A stretch of DNA of 31,336 nucleotides from JBCDAP01 sp038747915 (GTDB taxonomy: Bacteria; Planctomycetota; Phycisphaerae; Phycisphaerales; UBA1924), in assembly GCA_038747915.1 (NCBI GenBank), contig JBCDJJ010000040.1:1-31336 (forward strand). The letters run 5' to 3'. Positions within the stretch are counted from its first letter, which is position 1. The number at the start of each line of letters is the position of its first letter. The notes under the pieces were generated by a model. It saw only the letters and a program-made list of their open reading frames with translations, was not told where the DNA came from and did no database searches. Shown in pieces: positions 16,401 through 23,937 of this stretch. Made by a program: the position numbers and the translations under genes.

Positions 16401-19374
16401 GGCCACGGGCATCGATGTGCTCGGGGTCGACGATGGGAACCCAGCTACCAACCCGGGGCGCAACTTCACCGGTGTCGCACCCGGCATGGAACTCGTCTCG
16501 GCATCCGTGCCGCGAGATCTGCTCGGCGACCTCGCCGGCCGGCGCTTCCGGATCAGCGAAGAGGCGGCGCTCTTCAACCTCCTCGCGATGGCGGCCCCGC
16601 AGTTCTTGAACCCGGGCGGTTCGCCCGTGCCCGGGGCCGAGAGCCTCCCCGCCCCGGTCGATGTGATCCTCAACGTCTGGGGCGACCTCGGCGACCTCCG
16701 CGGAGACGGCCGGCTCACCCTCTGGCACGACTGGATCACCGACGAATTCAGGGTGCCGATCTTCGCGTCAGCGGGCGGCAACACCGGCTTCCCGGGCGAT
16801 AACGGTGAGCCGGAGAACGACATTGATGCGATCCAGGGCATCGTCCTCGGCGGCTTCCTCGAAACCATCTGCCCCGGTGGAGGCGGCCCGGAGACCGGCA
16901 TCGGCTCACCCACACTCGGCTTCCGCACGATCGTCGCGCCGGCGACCGGGTTCAATGTCATCAGCGTGGGCTCTGTCGGCCTTGGAACAAACTCCAACTC
17001 CGCGTATCCCTACCCGGCCTTCCCCGAGACCGACCCCGAGGCCGAGGTCATCGCTGCACCGCTCGATGTCGACCCGGACGACCTCGCGCTCGACACGATC
17101 CCGCAGTTCTCGGCTCGCGGTCACCTCGACACCTTCTTGTTCGGAACCGGGGGCACCGCGTTCAACGCCCGCCCGGGCATCGACATCGTCGCCCTCGGCG
17201 CCGGCGTGATGGTGCGTGAGTTCGCAACCGATATCCCGCCACGCCCAGAAAACTTCGATCCGTGCGACATCATCCCCACCGGCAACACCAGCCGATTCCT
17301 CGGCGATGAACCCGCGGGGTGGGGCAATGTCACCGAGTTCGACCTCAACATCCCGTGGGTCGATTCGACCTTCGACGCTAACGGCGACGGCGTCGACAGC
17401 ACCGGGGAGGATCTTCCCCCCATCGATGGCTTCTTCGATACCGGCGAGGACCTCAACGCCAACGGCGTGCTCGATCCGGGCGAGGACATCGACGGCGACG
17501 GCTTCCTCGATACCACCGAGGATCTCGACGGCGACGGCAACTTCGACGTCGGCGAGGACACCGTCATCACCAACGGCGTGCTCGATCCGGGCGAGGATCT
17601 CGATGGCGACTCCTTCCTCGATACCACGGAAGACCTCAACGGCAACGGCGTCCTCGATGCCGGAGAAGACCTCGACGGTGATGGGTTCTTCGACGCCATC
17701 AACGAAGATCTCGACGGCGATAGCAACCCGGACTTCGTGAACGAGGATGCCAACGGTGATGGCCTGTTCGATCAGGGCGAGACCATCCTCGTGCCCGACC
17801 TGCTCAACGTCGCCGAGAACTACCGCGAGTGGGGCGGCACCGAACTCTCCGCCGGTGTCACCGCCGGCTCGTACAGCCTGCTCAAGGAGGCCGCCAACCT
17901 TTACATCGACCTCGGCATCATCGAGAACCCCGAGCCCGAGTTCGACAGCCTCAACCCGCTGGTGCTCCGCGCGGTGATGTACAACGGCGCCAAGCGCACG
18001 CACCACTGGTCGAACATCTCCTTGACGCCCGGCTTCGCCCAAGATCGTTTCGGTGGCCAGATGGACCTCCGCTTCAACGAGGATGGCACCTACACGGGCA
18101 TCCCCACGCTGTGCGACACCACAGTCACCGCGGTGCCGTTCGACTCCTTCCAGGGCGCGGGTGTGCTCGACATGGGAGCCGCCCTCGAGAACCTGGTGCT
18201 CGGCTACAACCTCCCCGTTCCGGCCTCGGTCGACACCGACGGTGACGGCACGAACGACATCATCCGCTCGTACCCCACCTTCCCCTTCACCAACCCGAGC
18301 CCCTTCGACGAGAACCTGCCCGCCAACCAGCTCGATCCCGCGCGCGGCATCACACGCGATGCCACCGAGACCGACCCCGCGGTCCCGACGGTGACCCAGA
18401 TCCTCGTGCCAGCGTCATCGGGCCTGACACCGGCGCCCGTGCCGGGCGATCCAGCGGGCGATGCCGACGAGGGCGACATCGTCAGTGCCGGGACTCCAGG
18501 ACGAATCGGTGCGATCGACTCGACCTCTCAGGTGCCCTTCCGCGACCTGGGCTCGGACAACATCCAGGATCTCCCGATCGATGACCCCATCTTGACCAAT
18601 GAAGGCGGCCCGGACGTCCCCGCGTTACCGATCTCCCTGATCGATCCGATCATGATCGAAGCCATGGGCTGGGATCTTGGCAACATCGGCACCGCCAACA
18701 ACCCGGATCCGGATGACCCTGGTGAGCCCGAGACATTCTCCAGCATCGTCTATGTGCTCGCCGACCCGCCCAACCCGGGCGATATCTTAGAGGTCTCGCT
18801 GGTCTGGAACCGCACCGTCCGTTTCGGCCTGAGCGATGTCGAGGGCGATCTGTCGAACCCGGACTTCTCCGACCCGACCGATGTCGACTTCGGCGACCTC
18901 ACTTACCTGGAGCTCGAGGACCTCTCGGTCCGGGTCTTCGAGATTGACCCGTCCCAGGAGCTCGATGCCAGCCAGTTTGTTGATGACAACGTCATCGCGA
19001 GCTCCGACGGCGGGCAGGGCACCGTCGAGTACCTCGTCTTCGAGTTCGGCGCCGCCTCGAGCGGTACCTTCGCGATCGAGGTGAACTACAACGGACCGAT
19101 CTACGACTTCTTCGGAAACCTCCCCGATGGCGAGGTCGTCTATGGCTTGGCGTGGCGGCTCTACCCCTCACCGCTGGTCGACGCGATCCTCCCAGATGCG
19201 GCGCCGGTGCTCGCTGCCGGCGATCAAGCACCCGATCCCGTCGCCACGCTCATCAATGTCATCGTCGCCTACGGCACGAAGATCGGCCAGGCCCGCTTTG
19301 ATGTCGAAGCCGACCTCGATCGTAACGGTGCGGTCGACGACACCGATTTCCTATGGGCCATCTTCCGCTTCTAA
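13417..19374 (+). CDS. giant secreted protein: apparent catalytically dead matrixin-like and subtilisin-like domains with calcium-repeat insertions and a dockerin-like tail
   Basis: A 1,985-residue exported protein. ATG 13417 follows AGGA by eight bases and starts a signal peptide cut after ASA at about 25. Domain 1 (about 60-610) has the layout of an M10 metalloprotease: the zinc-helix position reads K304 A F G I A L G L D E314 where active enzymes have HExxHxxGxxH, and GIRELYG at 603-609 matches the closing helix. Domain 2 (about 905-1510) has the course of an S8 subtilase: GAGVRMGIIGTTHP, SAIPTAALAMATG, FASAGGNTG, FNVISVGSVG, IDIVALGAGV and GGTELSAGVTAG. The catalytic Asp, His and Ser positions hold G923, T990 and E1476. 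Asp-rich repeats occupy 341-560 and 1320-1456. About 1700-1940 looks like a beta-sandwich. The last residues (ADLDRNGAVDDTDFLWAIF) resemble half a dockerin. I infer a structural or ligand-binding role. Confidence 0.85.
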   Translation: MNIIRGRFGGASMLLAAAMASSASAYLVSPLGPIRQDAIVAGMHVQNPASVITYSYVIDTNTLLMLAPEFDDDGTPILVHYEDGIPGDATILFSQLNALFASQLGVPAAEAQAVWQGIVDDVAQAYSQESVMDLQFVAANAFPANWDDEGGAVDIDDTPFTAGDGMNPPMGTLDVGFLFAENGALGCADRIARDPLDPLRDGVPFADLPQNGGENDSGVCRDPEQGPFVGDIRIAMDSSPLGGGATFAVVLPGVASIGGGPGAFEDGTIAAGYNSSGRDIILDPTQDWANPAGGFAFFRNTIAKAFGIALGLDEVPFCVGDPQRIMQIGPTSLFTGAGGGEDTDGDGVIDTTEDLNGNGVFDPGEDLDNDGNFDDFNEDLDGDGNFDVFYEDIFDLDGNFDNVNEDLDGDGNFDAADEDVNGNFLLDAGEDIDGDGRLDRGEDVNNNGVLDPGEDLDGDGVLDRSEDLDGDANFDTGEDLNANGVLDPGEDFDGDGMLDNTEDLDGDGNFDVGEDTMPTNNAADPGEDLNMDGFITLIEDLDVDGNFDIGEDRNLNGVLDPPAGGFPIVTGAFPRLVFGSADPAVNLLDNFGNTVLPIDEARGIRELYGDPSDPNNLSVPPLGPPFPSFTASSEFVVDSVTTRNSSEDLTVVGVVSFDADAGAGALAIPTNELDDVFEIQFAAQDSIDIFVTITLEPLPDPNDFDSVDPYSNTTCGAPIDYTSGTDLAFNLLDEANTVPATIQALSVNGGATIPTPIGAPQLVGGNPAGQDEVVSFVLTQAETIFVSVVQDPGMSGETAPTEAQLYRLTIEVDNTNLEEGVSVQAVFDQAERLIAINAGANEDPTPRFSRDTAALERPVARFYDTGPNLFFDDVVVAHGESFAPLSTFPPAGSTHARQRVLNALRPDGLNGYTGAGVRMGIIGTTHPVATHEAFGGRTIERIAYGTDVAAATSINSNTGAPVFFGDQNPPLPGFETVTSRVAYSESAIPTAALAMATGIDVLGVDDGNPATNPGRNFTGVAPGMELVSASVPRDLLGDLAGRRFRISEEAALFNLLAMAAPQFLNPGGSPVPGAESLPAPVDVILNVWGDLGDLRGDGRLTLWHDWITDEFRVPIFASAGGNTGFPGDNGEPENDIDAIQGIVLGGFLETICPGGGGPETGIGSPTLGFRTIVAPATGFNVISVGSVGLGTNSNSAYPYPAFPETDPEAEVIAAPLDVDPDDLALDTIPQFSARGHLDTFLFGTGGTAFNARPGIDIVALGAGVMVREFATDIPPRPENFDPCDIIPTGNTSRFLGDEPAGWGNVTEFDLNIPWVDSTFDANGDGVDSTGEDLPPIDGFFDTGEDLNANGVLDPGEDIDGDGFLDTTEDLDGDGNFDVGEDTVITNGVLDPGEDLDGDSFLDTTEDLNGNGVLDAGEDLDGDGFFDAINEDLDGDSNPDFVNEDANGDGLFDQGETILVPDLLNVAENYREWGGTELSAGVTAGSYSLLKEAANLYIDLGIIENPEPEFDSLNPLVLRAVMYNGAKRTHHWSNISLTPGFAQDRFGGQMDLRFNEDGTYTGIPTLCDTTVTAVPFDSFQGAGVLDMGAALENLVLGYNLPVPASVDTDGDGTNDIIRSYPTFPFTNPSPFDENLPANQLDPARGITRDATETDPAVPTVTQILVPASSGLTPAPVPGDPAGDADEGDIVSAGTPGRIGAIDSTSQVPFRDLGSDNIQDLPIDDPILTNEGGPDVPALPISLIDPIMIEAMGWDLGNIGTANNPDPDDPGEPETFSSIVYVLADPPNPGDILEVSLVWNRTVRFGLSDVEGDLSNPDFSDPTDVDFGDLTYLELEDLSVRVFEIDPSQELDASQFVDDNVIASSDGGQGTVEYLVFEFGAASSGTFAIEVNYNGPIYDFFGNLPDGEVVYGLAWRLYPSPLVDAILPDAAPVLAAGDQAPDPVATLINVIVAYGTKIGQARFDVEADLDRNGAVDDTDFLWAIFRF
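14437..15098 (+). repeat. first Asp-rich calcium-repeat block in the giant protein
   Basis: About 220 residues made of units such as EDLDGDGNFDVG and EDLNGNGVLDPG. Each unit has the DxDxDG spacing of an EF-hand/dockerin-type calcium loop. The block interrupts the matrixin-like domain between the former zinc helix and the GIRELYG helix. The underlying DNA is repetitive (GACCTCGACGGCGACGGC-like), which favours slippage and recombination. Confidence 0.85.
14839..14976 (+). repeat. 138-base segment repeated at 17437-17574, copy 1
   Basis: Forty-six codons from DTGEDLNANGVLDPGED to the TN after GEDT. Copy 2 has the same length and only a few changed residues (for example F to I, M to F, N to T in the middle, and MP to VI near the end). 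Confidence 0.8.
17374..17784 (+). repeat. second Asp-rich calcium-repeat block in the giant protein
   Basis: About 137 residues of the same EDLDGDGxxD-type units as the first block. It lies inside the subtilisin-like domain, just before the segment where the catalytic serine would be. Calcium binding is inferred from the DxDxDG pattern. Confidence 0.85.
17437..17574 (+). repeat. 138-base segment repeated at 14839-14976, copy 2
   Basis: Starts DTGEDLNANGVLDPGED like copy 1 and continues in register for 46 codons, also sharing EDLDGDGNFDVGEDT. Differences at the DNA level are mostly silent third-base changes. Confidence 0.8.
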
Positions 19375-19417
19375 CTTCGGAGAACGGCCGCACAGAACTG
19401 ATTCTTCAGAGGGTGGG

Positions 19418-20839
19418 TCAGCGGCGATCCGCTGATCCGCCCAATGCTTCGATACCGCCGAGGTACGGCCGAAGCGGCTCCGGCACCGCGATCGTGCCAT
19501 CCTCGCGCTGATGCATCTCGATCAGCGGGATGAGGATGCGCGGGCTCGCGGCGACCGTGTTGTTGAGCGAGTGGCAGAACACCGTCTGCCCCCCAGTGCC
19601 GTCGCGATACCGAAGATTAAGCCGCCGGCACTGGTAGTCGTACAGCCGGCTGGCCGAGTGCGTCTCGCCGTACGCGCCGCGTGGGTGGCCGCTCGCCCGG
19701 TCGATCTCGCCGCGGCTCGGCATCCAGCACTCGATGTCGATCATGTCCGCGTTCTTCGGCCCGAGATCCCCCGTGCAGCACTGGAGCAGCCGGTACGGCA
19801 AACCCAGGCTCTGCAGCAGCCCCTCGACGTAGCCGATCATCTGATGATGCCACCGACGGCTCTCGGCCTCCTCGGCCCGGCAGATCACCACCTGCTCGAC
19901 CTTCTCGAACTGGTGGATGCGGTAAAGCCCCGCGGTGTCTCGACCCGCGGCCCCGGCCTCCCGGCGGAAGCAGGTGCTCCACGTCACGTACCGAAGCGGC
20001 AGCGCTCCCGCATCGACGATCTCCCCCGAATGCAGCCCCATCAGGCCGACCTCGCCCGTCCCAGCGAGATAAAGGTCCTCCCCCCCACCCCGCTTGGTCT
20101 CCTCGATGAGGTATGTCTGGTCCCGCCCCGCGGGGAAGAAGCCCGTGCCCGTCATCGCCGATTCGCGTGCCAGCACCGGCACACCCATCGGCTCGAAGCC
20201 GTGCCGATCGATCATCGTGTCGAAGGCGTACCGCAGCATCGCGTGCTGAAGCCGCATCCCCCACCCACGGAGCGCGTAGCTCCGTGAACCGGCGATCTTC
20301 ACACCGCGCTCGAAGTCGACCATACCGAGCGACTCCATCAGCTTGATGTGCCCCCTCGGCTCGAAGCCCCGTTGATCCGCGAAGGGTTGATCGGGGTCGA
20401 ATCCGTCGGGCGACCACCGGCGGATCTCGACGTTGTCATCGCTCGTCGCGCCCTCGGGCACATCGTCGTCGGGCGGGAGCGGAACCATCAGCAGCAGACC
20501 GTCGAGCTCCGGCGCGATCCGATGCACCTGCTCGTCGAGCGCCTGGATCTTCTCCTTGAGGGCCGCTGGTTTGGCCCGGAGTTCGGCCACCTCGGCCTCG
20601 ATCGCGGCCTTCTCGTCGTCAGCTGCCGACTTGAGCTTGCCCATGAGCTGCCCGATCTTCGGGCCCGACTGCTTCGCGAGCGTGTTCTGCTCGGCCCGTA
20701 GCTCGTCCTGCTCGCCCTGCAGCTTCCGCCGCTCGGCATCCAGGGCCACGATCCGGTCGATATCAACATCGATCCGCTTCCGACGCGCACCCTCGCGGAA
20801 ACGCTCGGGATCCTCTCTCAGCTGTCGCAGGTCAATCAT
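19418..20839 (-). CDS. serS: seryl-tRNA synthetase
   Basis: Charges tRNA-Ser (and tRNA-Sec) with serine. The N-terminal long coiled-coil arm runs from about 25 to 110 (MIDLRQLREDPERFREG at the start, then KLQGEQDELRAEQNTLAKQ). The class II core shows the TxE loop LAGTGEVGLMG, motif 2 as CFRREAGAAGRDTAGLYRIH with QFEKVE, and motif 3 as NNTVAASPRILIPLIE. The arm, linker and core are all present, and 473 residues is slightly longer than usual (around 425), with extra length in the linker and C-terminus. It follows the deoxyhypusine-synthase-like gene by 48 bases on the same strand and converges with the giant protein gene. No strong terminator lies in the 43 bases between the convergent stops. 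Confidence 0.97.
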   Translation of the reverse strand: MIDLRQLREDPERFREGARRKRIDVDIDRIVALDAERRKLQGEQDELRAEQNTLAKQSGPKIGQLMGKLKSAADDEKAAIEAEVAELRAKPAALKEKIQALDEQVHRIAPELDGLLLMVPLPPDDDVPEGATSDDNVEIRRWSPDGFDPDQPFADQRGFEPRGHIKLMESLGMVDFERGVKIAGSRSYALRGWGMRLQHAMLRYAFDTMIDRHGFEPMGVPVLARESAMTGTGFFPAGRDQTYLIEETKRGGGEDLYLAGTGEVGLMGLHSGEIVDAGALPLRYVTWSTCFRREAGAAGRDTAGLYRIHQFEKVEQVVICRAEEAESRRWHHQMIGYVEGLLQSLGLPYRLLQCCTGDLGPKNADMIDIECWMPSRGEIDRASGHPRGAYGETHSASRLYDYQCRRLNLRYRDGTGGQTVFCHSLNNTVAASPRILIPLIEMHQREDGTIAVPEPLRPYLGGIEALGGSADRR

Positions 20840-20887
20840 GGGGCCGCGATGGTACCGAGCGGCCCCGCCCCCGCCCGGCGCCGGCGG

Positions 20888-21853
20888 TCACCACCCGAGC
20901 AGGTAGGCGAAGATGAGGGGTGCCACGATCGTTGCGTCCGACTCGATCATGAACCTCGGCGTCTGCGGCGCGAGCTTCTCCCAGGTGATCTTCTCGTTGG
21001 CGACCGCGCCCGAGTAGCCGCCGTAGCTGGTCGTCGCGTCGGTGATCTGGCAGAAGTAGGCCCAGAGCGGCACATCCCGCTTCAGATCCTGGCGGATCAG
21101 CGGCACCGCGCAGATCGGGAAGTCGCCCGCGATCCCACCCCCGATCTGGAAGAAGCCAATCGGTGTCTCGGCTGCGGCCTGCTGGTACCAGGTTGCGAGG
21201 TGCTGCATGTACTCCAGTCCCGACCGAACCATCGTCGTCGAGGGCAGCACCCCCTGCATCGCCCGGGCGGCGCACACGTTGCCCAGCGTCGAGTCCTCCC
21301 ACCCCGGCACGTAGATCGGGAGCTCGGCCCGTGCCGCAGCGAGCAGCCAGCTATGCTCGGGATCGGCCTGGTACATGTTCTCGTAGGCCCCTTCGAGCAA
21401 CAGCTCGTAGAGATACTCGTGGGGGAAGCGTCGCTCCCCCGCTTCCCCCGCCTGTGCCCACCTCGGGATGAGCACGCCCTCGACCCGGCGGAATGCCTCC
21501 TCTTCGGGGATGCAGGTGTCGGTCACCCGGTTCATGCCGCGCGAGAGCAGCTCGGCCTCCTGCGCCGGCGTGAGATCACGCCACTCGGGCACCCGCTCGT
21601 ACTCATCGTGAGCGACCAGATTGAAGAGATCTTCTTCAAGATTCGCCCCCGTGCAGGTGATCGCATGCACCTTGCGCTGACGGATCATCTCCGCGAGCGA
21701 ACGCCCGAGCTCCGCGGTGCTCATGGCGCCCGCGAGGGTGACCATCATCCGCCCGCCACTCTCGAGCAGCTCCTCCCATCCGCGGGCAGCGTCGACAACC
21801 GCCGCTGCGTTGAAATGGCGAAAGTGCTCCAGCATGAACGCGCGAACGGTCAA
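20888..21853 (-). CDS. deoxyhypusine-synthase-like protein, probable homospermidine synthase
   Basis: A 321-residue member of the deoxyhypusine synthase fold. The NAD-binding start GAMSTAELGRSLAEMI and the TGANLEEDLFNL segment are clear. The lysine that forms the enzyme-substrate imine is K293 in NEKITWEKL. Bacteria lack eIF5A, and bacterial relatives are thought to make homospermidine from putrescine, which fits speA and speB next door. The start TTG 21853 is chosen because AAGGAG lies exactly six bases upstream; ATG 21835 is too far from it. The frame is open further up to 21946 but that part overlaps the divergent promoter region and is not conserved-looking. Transcribed towards serS, possibly as one unit. 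Confidence 0.85.
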   Translation of the reverse strand: MTVRAFMLEHFRHFNAAAVVDAARGWEELLESGGRMMVTLAGAMSTAELGRSLAEMIRQRKVHAITCTGANLEEDLFNLVAHDEYERVPEWRDLTPAQEAELLSRGMNRVTDTCIPEEEAFRRVEGVLIPRWAQAGEAGERRFPHEYLYELLLEGAYENMYQADPEHSWLLAAARAELPIYVPGWEDSTLGNVCAARAMQGVLPSTTMVRSGLEYMQHLATWYQQAAAETPIGFFQIGGGIAGDFPICAVPLIRQDLKRDVPLWAYFCQITDATTSYGGYSGAVANEKITWEKLAPQTPRFMIESDATIVAPLIFAYLLGW

Positions 21854-21975
21854 AGCGGGCTCCTTGGGGGGTCTTGGGATGTGCGGCACGCGATACACGA
21901 GGCACCAGCCGGCCGAACGGTTTTTCGATCGCGAGCATAGCGGCACACACCGGACACGATCTACGATCGGTGCCC
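21854..21975. promoter_or_regulatory. divergent control region between the DHS-like gene and speA
   Basis: These 122 bases separate two divergent polyamine genes and must hold a promoter for each. The only clear signal is AAGGAG for the minus-strand gene at 21860-21865 (reads CTCCTT here). GATCTACGATC just before the speA start is a short inverted repeat. No convincing -35/-10 pair was found by eye, and speA has no Shine-Dalgarno site. Confidence 0.5.
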
Positions 21976-23937
21976 ATGAGCATCGTCGAAGCGAACCCGA
22001 TCCCCAAGGCCGAGCCCGGTCTCAGCTGGACCCCGAGCGACTCGGCCGACCTGTACCGCATCGCCGACTGGGGCAACGGGTATTTCGGCGTGAACGACTC
22101 GGGACACCTCACCGCCACCTCGGCCGGGGTCGACTTACTCGACATTGTTGAAGGCCTTCGCGCCAGGGGCATCTCCGCACCGGTGCTCCTCCGCTTCTCC
22201 AACATCCTCGGAGATCGCCTTCGCGCGATCCGCGCTGCCTTTGACGAGGCGATCACCGAGAACGACTACCGGGGCGAGTACGCCGCCGTCTACCCGGTCA
22301 AGGTCAATCAGCAGCGTCACGTCGTGCACGACGTGGTGTCCGCCGGAGCAGAGCTTGGCTTCGGGCTCGAGGTCGGCTCGAAGCCCGAGCTGCTGGCGGT
22401 CATGGCGATGAGCGCACCGGCGCCCGATCGCCTGATCATCTGCAACGGCTTCAAGGACGAGGCGTACATCGAGGCGGTCGTGCTTGCGACCAAGCTCGGT
22501 CGGAAGATCATCCCGGTGGTCGAGTCCATGGCCGAGCTCGACCTGATCATCCGGTTCGCCGAGCGATACGGCGTGCGACCAGCGATCGGTGTCCGCGTCA
22601 AGCTCTCGTCCGCCGGCTCGGGCCGGTGGCAAGGCTCGGTGGGCTCGAAGAGTAAGTTCGGACTCTACGTGACCGAGCTTCTGCGCGCGATCGACACGCT
22701 CCGTGCGCACAACATGCTCGACTGCCTGCAGCTCGTACACTGTCACTCGGGAAGCCAGACGCAGAACATCCGTTCGATCAAAGACGTCGTTACCGAGCTC
22801 GCGCACATCTACGTCGAGATCGCCAAGCTCGGTGCGGGTGTCAAATACCTCGATGTCGGCGGCGGCCTCGGCATCGATTACACCGGCATGCAGGCCAACG
22901 CGCCGGGCTCGATGAACTACACGCTCGAAGAGTTCGCCTCCGATGTCGTGTACCGCATCGGGAGCGTCTGCGACAACCACCGCATCGAGCACCCCACCAT
23001 CATCACCGAGTGCGGGCGCGCGATGGTCGCCTACTCGTCGGTGCTTGTCTTCGATGTGCGGGGCTCGACCGGGCCGAGCGTCGTCTCGCCGCCCCCTCGC
23101 GAGATCCGCCACGAGTTCCCGAACGACGCGCTCCCTCAGCCCATTCTTGACCTCCAGGAAGCGCTCGACGCGGTTACGCCCAAGCGTGTGCTGGAGTGCT
23201 ACCACGACGCGGTGCAGGCCCGTGAAGCTGCACTGACGCTCTTCTCGCTCGGCTACCTCAGTTTGCCGCTCCGAGCGCTCACCGAGCGGCTGTTCTGGGC
23301 GGTGTGCCGAAAGCTCCAGGCTGTGTGCGCACGGATCGACCCCGATGAACTCCCCGAAGAGCTCACGACCATCGATGAGCTGCTCTGCGATGTGTACTTC
23401 TGCAACTTCTCGATGTTCCAGTCGCTTCCCGATGCGTGGGCGATCGATCAGCTCTTCCCGATCATGCCGATCCACCGTCTGAGCGAGCAGCCCGATCACC
23501 GAGCTGTCCTTGCCGACATCACCTGTGATAGTGACGGCCAGCTCGACCTCTTCATCGGCGACGAACGCCCGGCGCGCGCGCTCCCGGTGCATGCGCTCGA
23601 CGGTCAGCCCTACTACCTCGCGGCGTTCCTTGTCGGCGCGTACCAAGAAATCTTGGGTGACCTGCACAATCTCTTCGGCGATGCGCACGCGGTACACGTC
23701 GGCGTCGAGGATGACGGGCGGTGGCACATCGAGGAAGTGGTACGCGGCGACACCGCCGGCGAGGTGCTCGGATACGTGCAGTACACCCCGGAGAAGCTCT
23801 TCGACGTCGTCGAGCGCGACTGCGAGCGGGCTGTCCGCCGCGGCGACATGACGATCGACGAGACGCAGACGCTGCTCAACTTCTACGACCGCGGGCTGCG
23901 CGGGTACACCTACCTCGGCGGGATCGGGCGGGAGTGA
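21976..23937 (+). CDS. speA: biosynthetic arginine decarboxylase
   Basis: Converts arginine to agmatine and CO2 with pyridoxal phosphate. The N-terminal barrel shows EYAAVYPVKVNQQRHVV with the PLP lysine K109, LGFGLEVGSKPELLAVMA, GVRVKLSSAGSGRW, KFGL, and the phosphate-binding region YLDVGGGLGIDY. The later ITECGRAMVAYSSVLV belongs to the second domain. The rest (SMFQSLPDAWAIDQLFP and the terminal QTLLNFYDRGLRGYTYL) is typical of SpeA rather than ornithine decarboxylase. 653 residues is the normal size. Start ATG 21976 gives a sensible N-terminus. Its stop overlaps the speB start (GTGA at 23934-23937), so the first two putrescine steps are translationally coupled. Confidence 0.96.
   Translation: MSIVEANPIPKAEPGLSWTPSDSADLYRIADWGNGYFGVNDSGHLTATSAGVDLLDIVEGLRARGISAPVLLRFSNILGDRLRAIRAAFDEAITENDYRGEYAAVYPVKVNQQRHVVHDVVSAGAELGFGLEVGSKPELLAVMAMSAPAPDRLIICNGFKDEAYIEAVVLATKLGRKIIPVVESMAELDLIIRFAERYGVRPAIGVRVKLSSAGSGRWQGSVGSKSKFGLYVTELLRAIDTLRAHNMLDCLQLVHCHSGSQTQNIRSIKDVVTELAHIYVEIAKLGAGVKYLDVGGGLGIDYTGMQANAPGSMNYTLEEFASDVVYRIGSVCDNHRIEHPTIITECGRAMVAYSSVLVFDVRGSTGPSVVSPPPREIRHEFPNDALPQPILDLQEALDAVTPKRVLECYHDAVQAREAALTLFSLGYLSLPLRALTERLFWAVCRKLQAVCARIDPDELPEELTTIDELLCDVYFCNFSMFQSLPDAWAIDQLFPIMPIHRLSEQPDHRAVLADITCDSDGQLDLFIGDERPARALPVHALDGQPYYLAAFLVGAYQEILGDLHNLFGDAHAVHVGVEDDGRWHIEEVVRGDTAGEVLGYVQYTPEKLFDVVERDCERAVRRGDMTIDETQTLLNFYDRGLRGYTYLGGIGRE

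Noticed and set aside
19418..19440. Hairpin TCAGCGG/CCGCTGA as terminator for the convergent genes
   Set aside because: It lies inside the serS coding end, with a short stem and no T-run; chance is likely in GC-rich coding DNA.
22135..23727. Minus-strand frame of 530 codons opposite speA
   Set aside because: Antisense shadow; speA is full length with all motifs.
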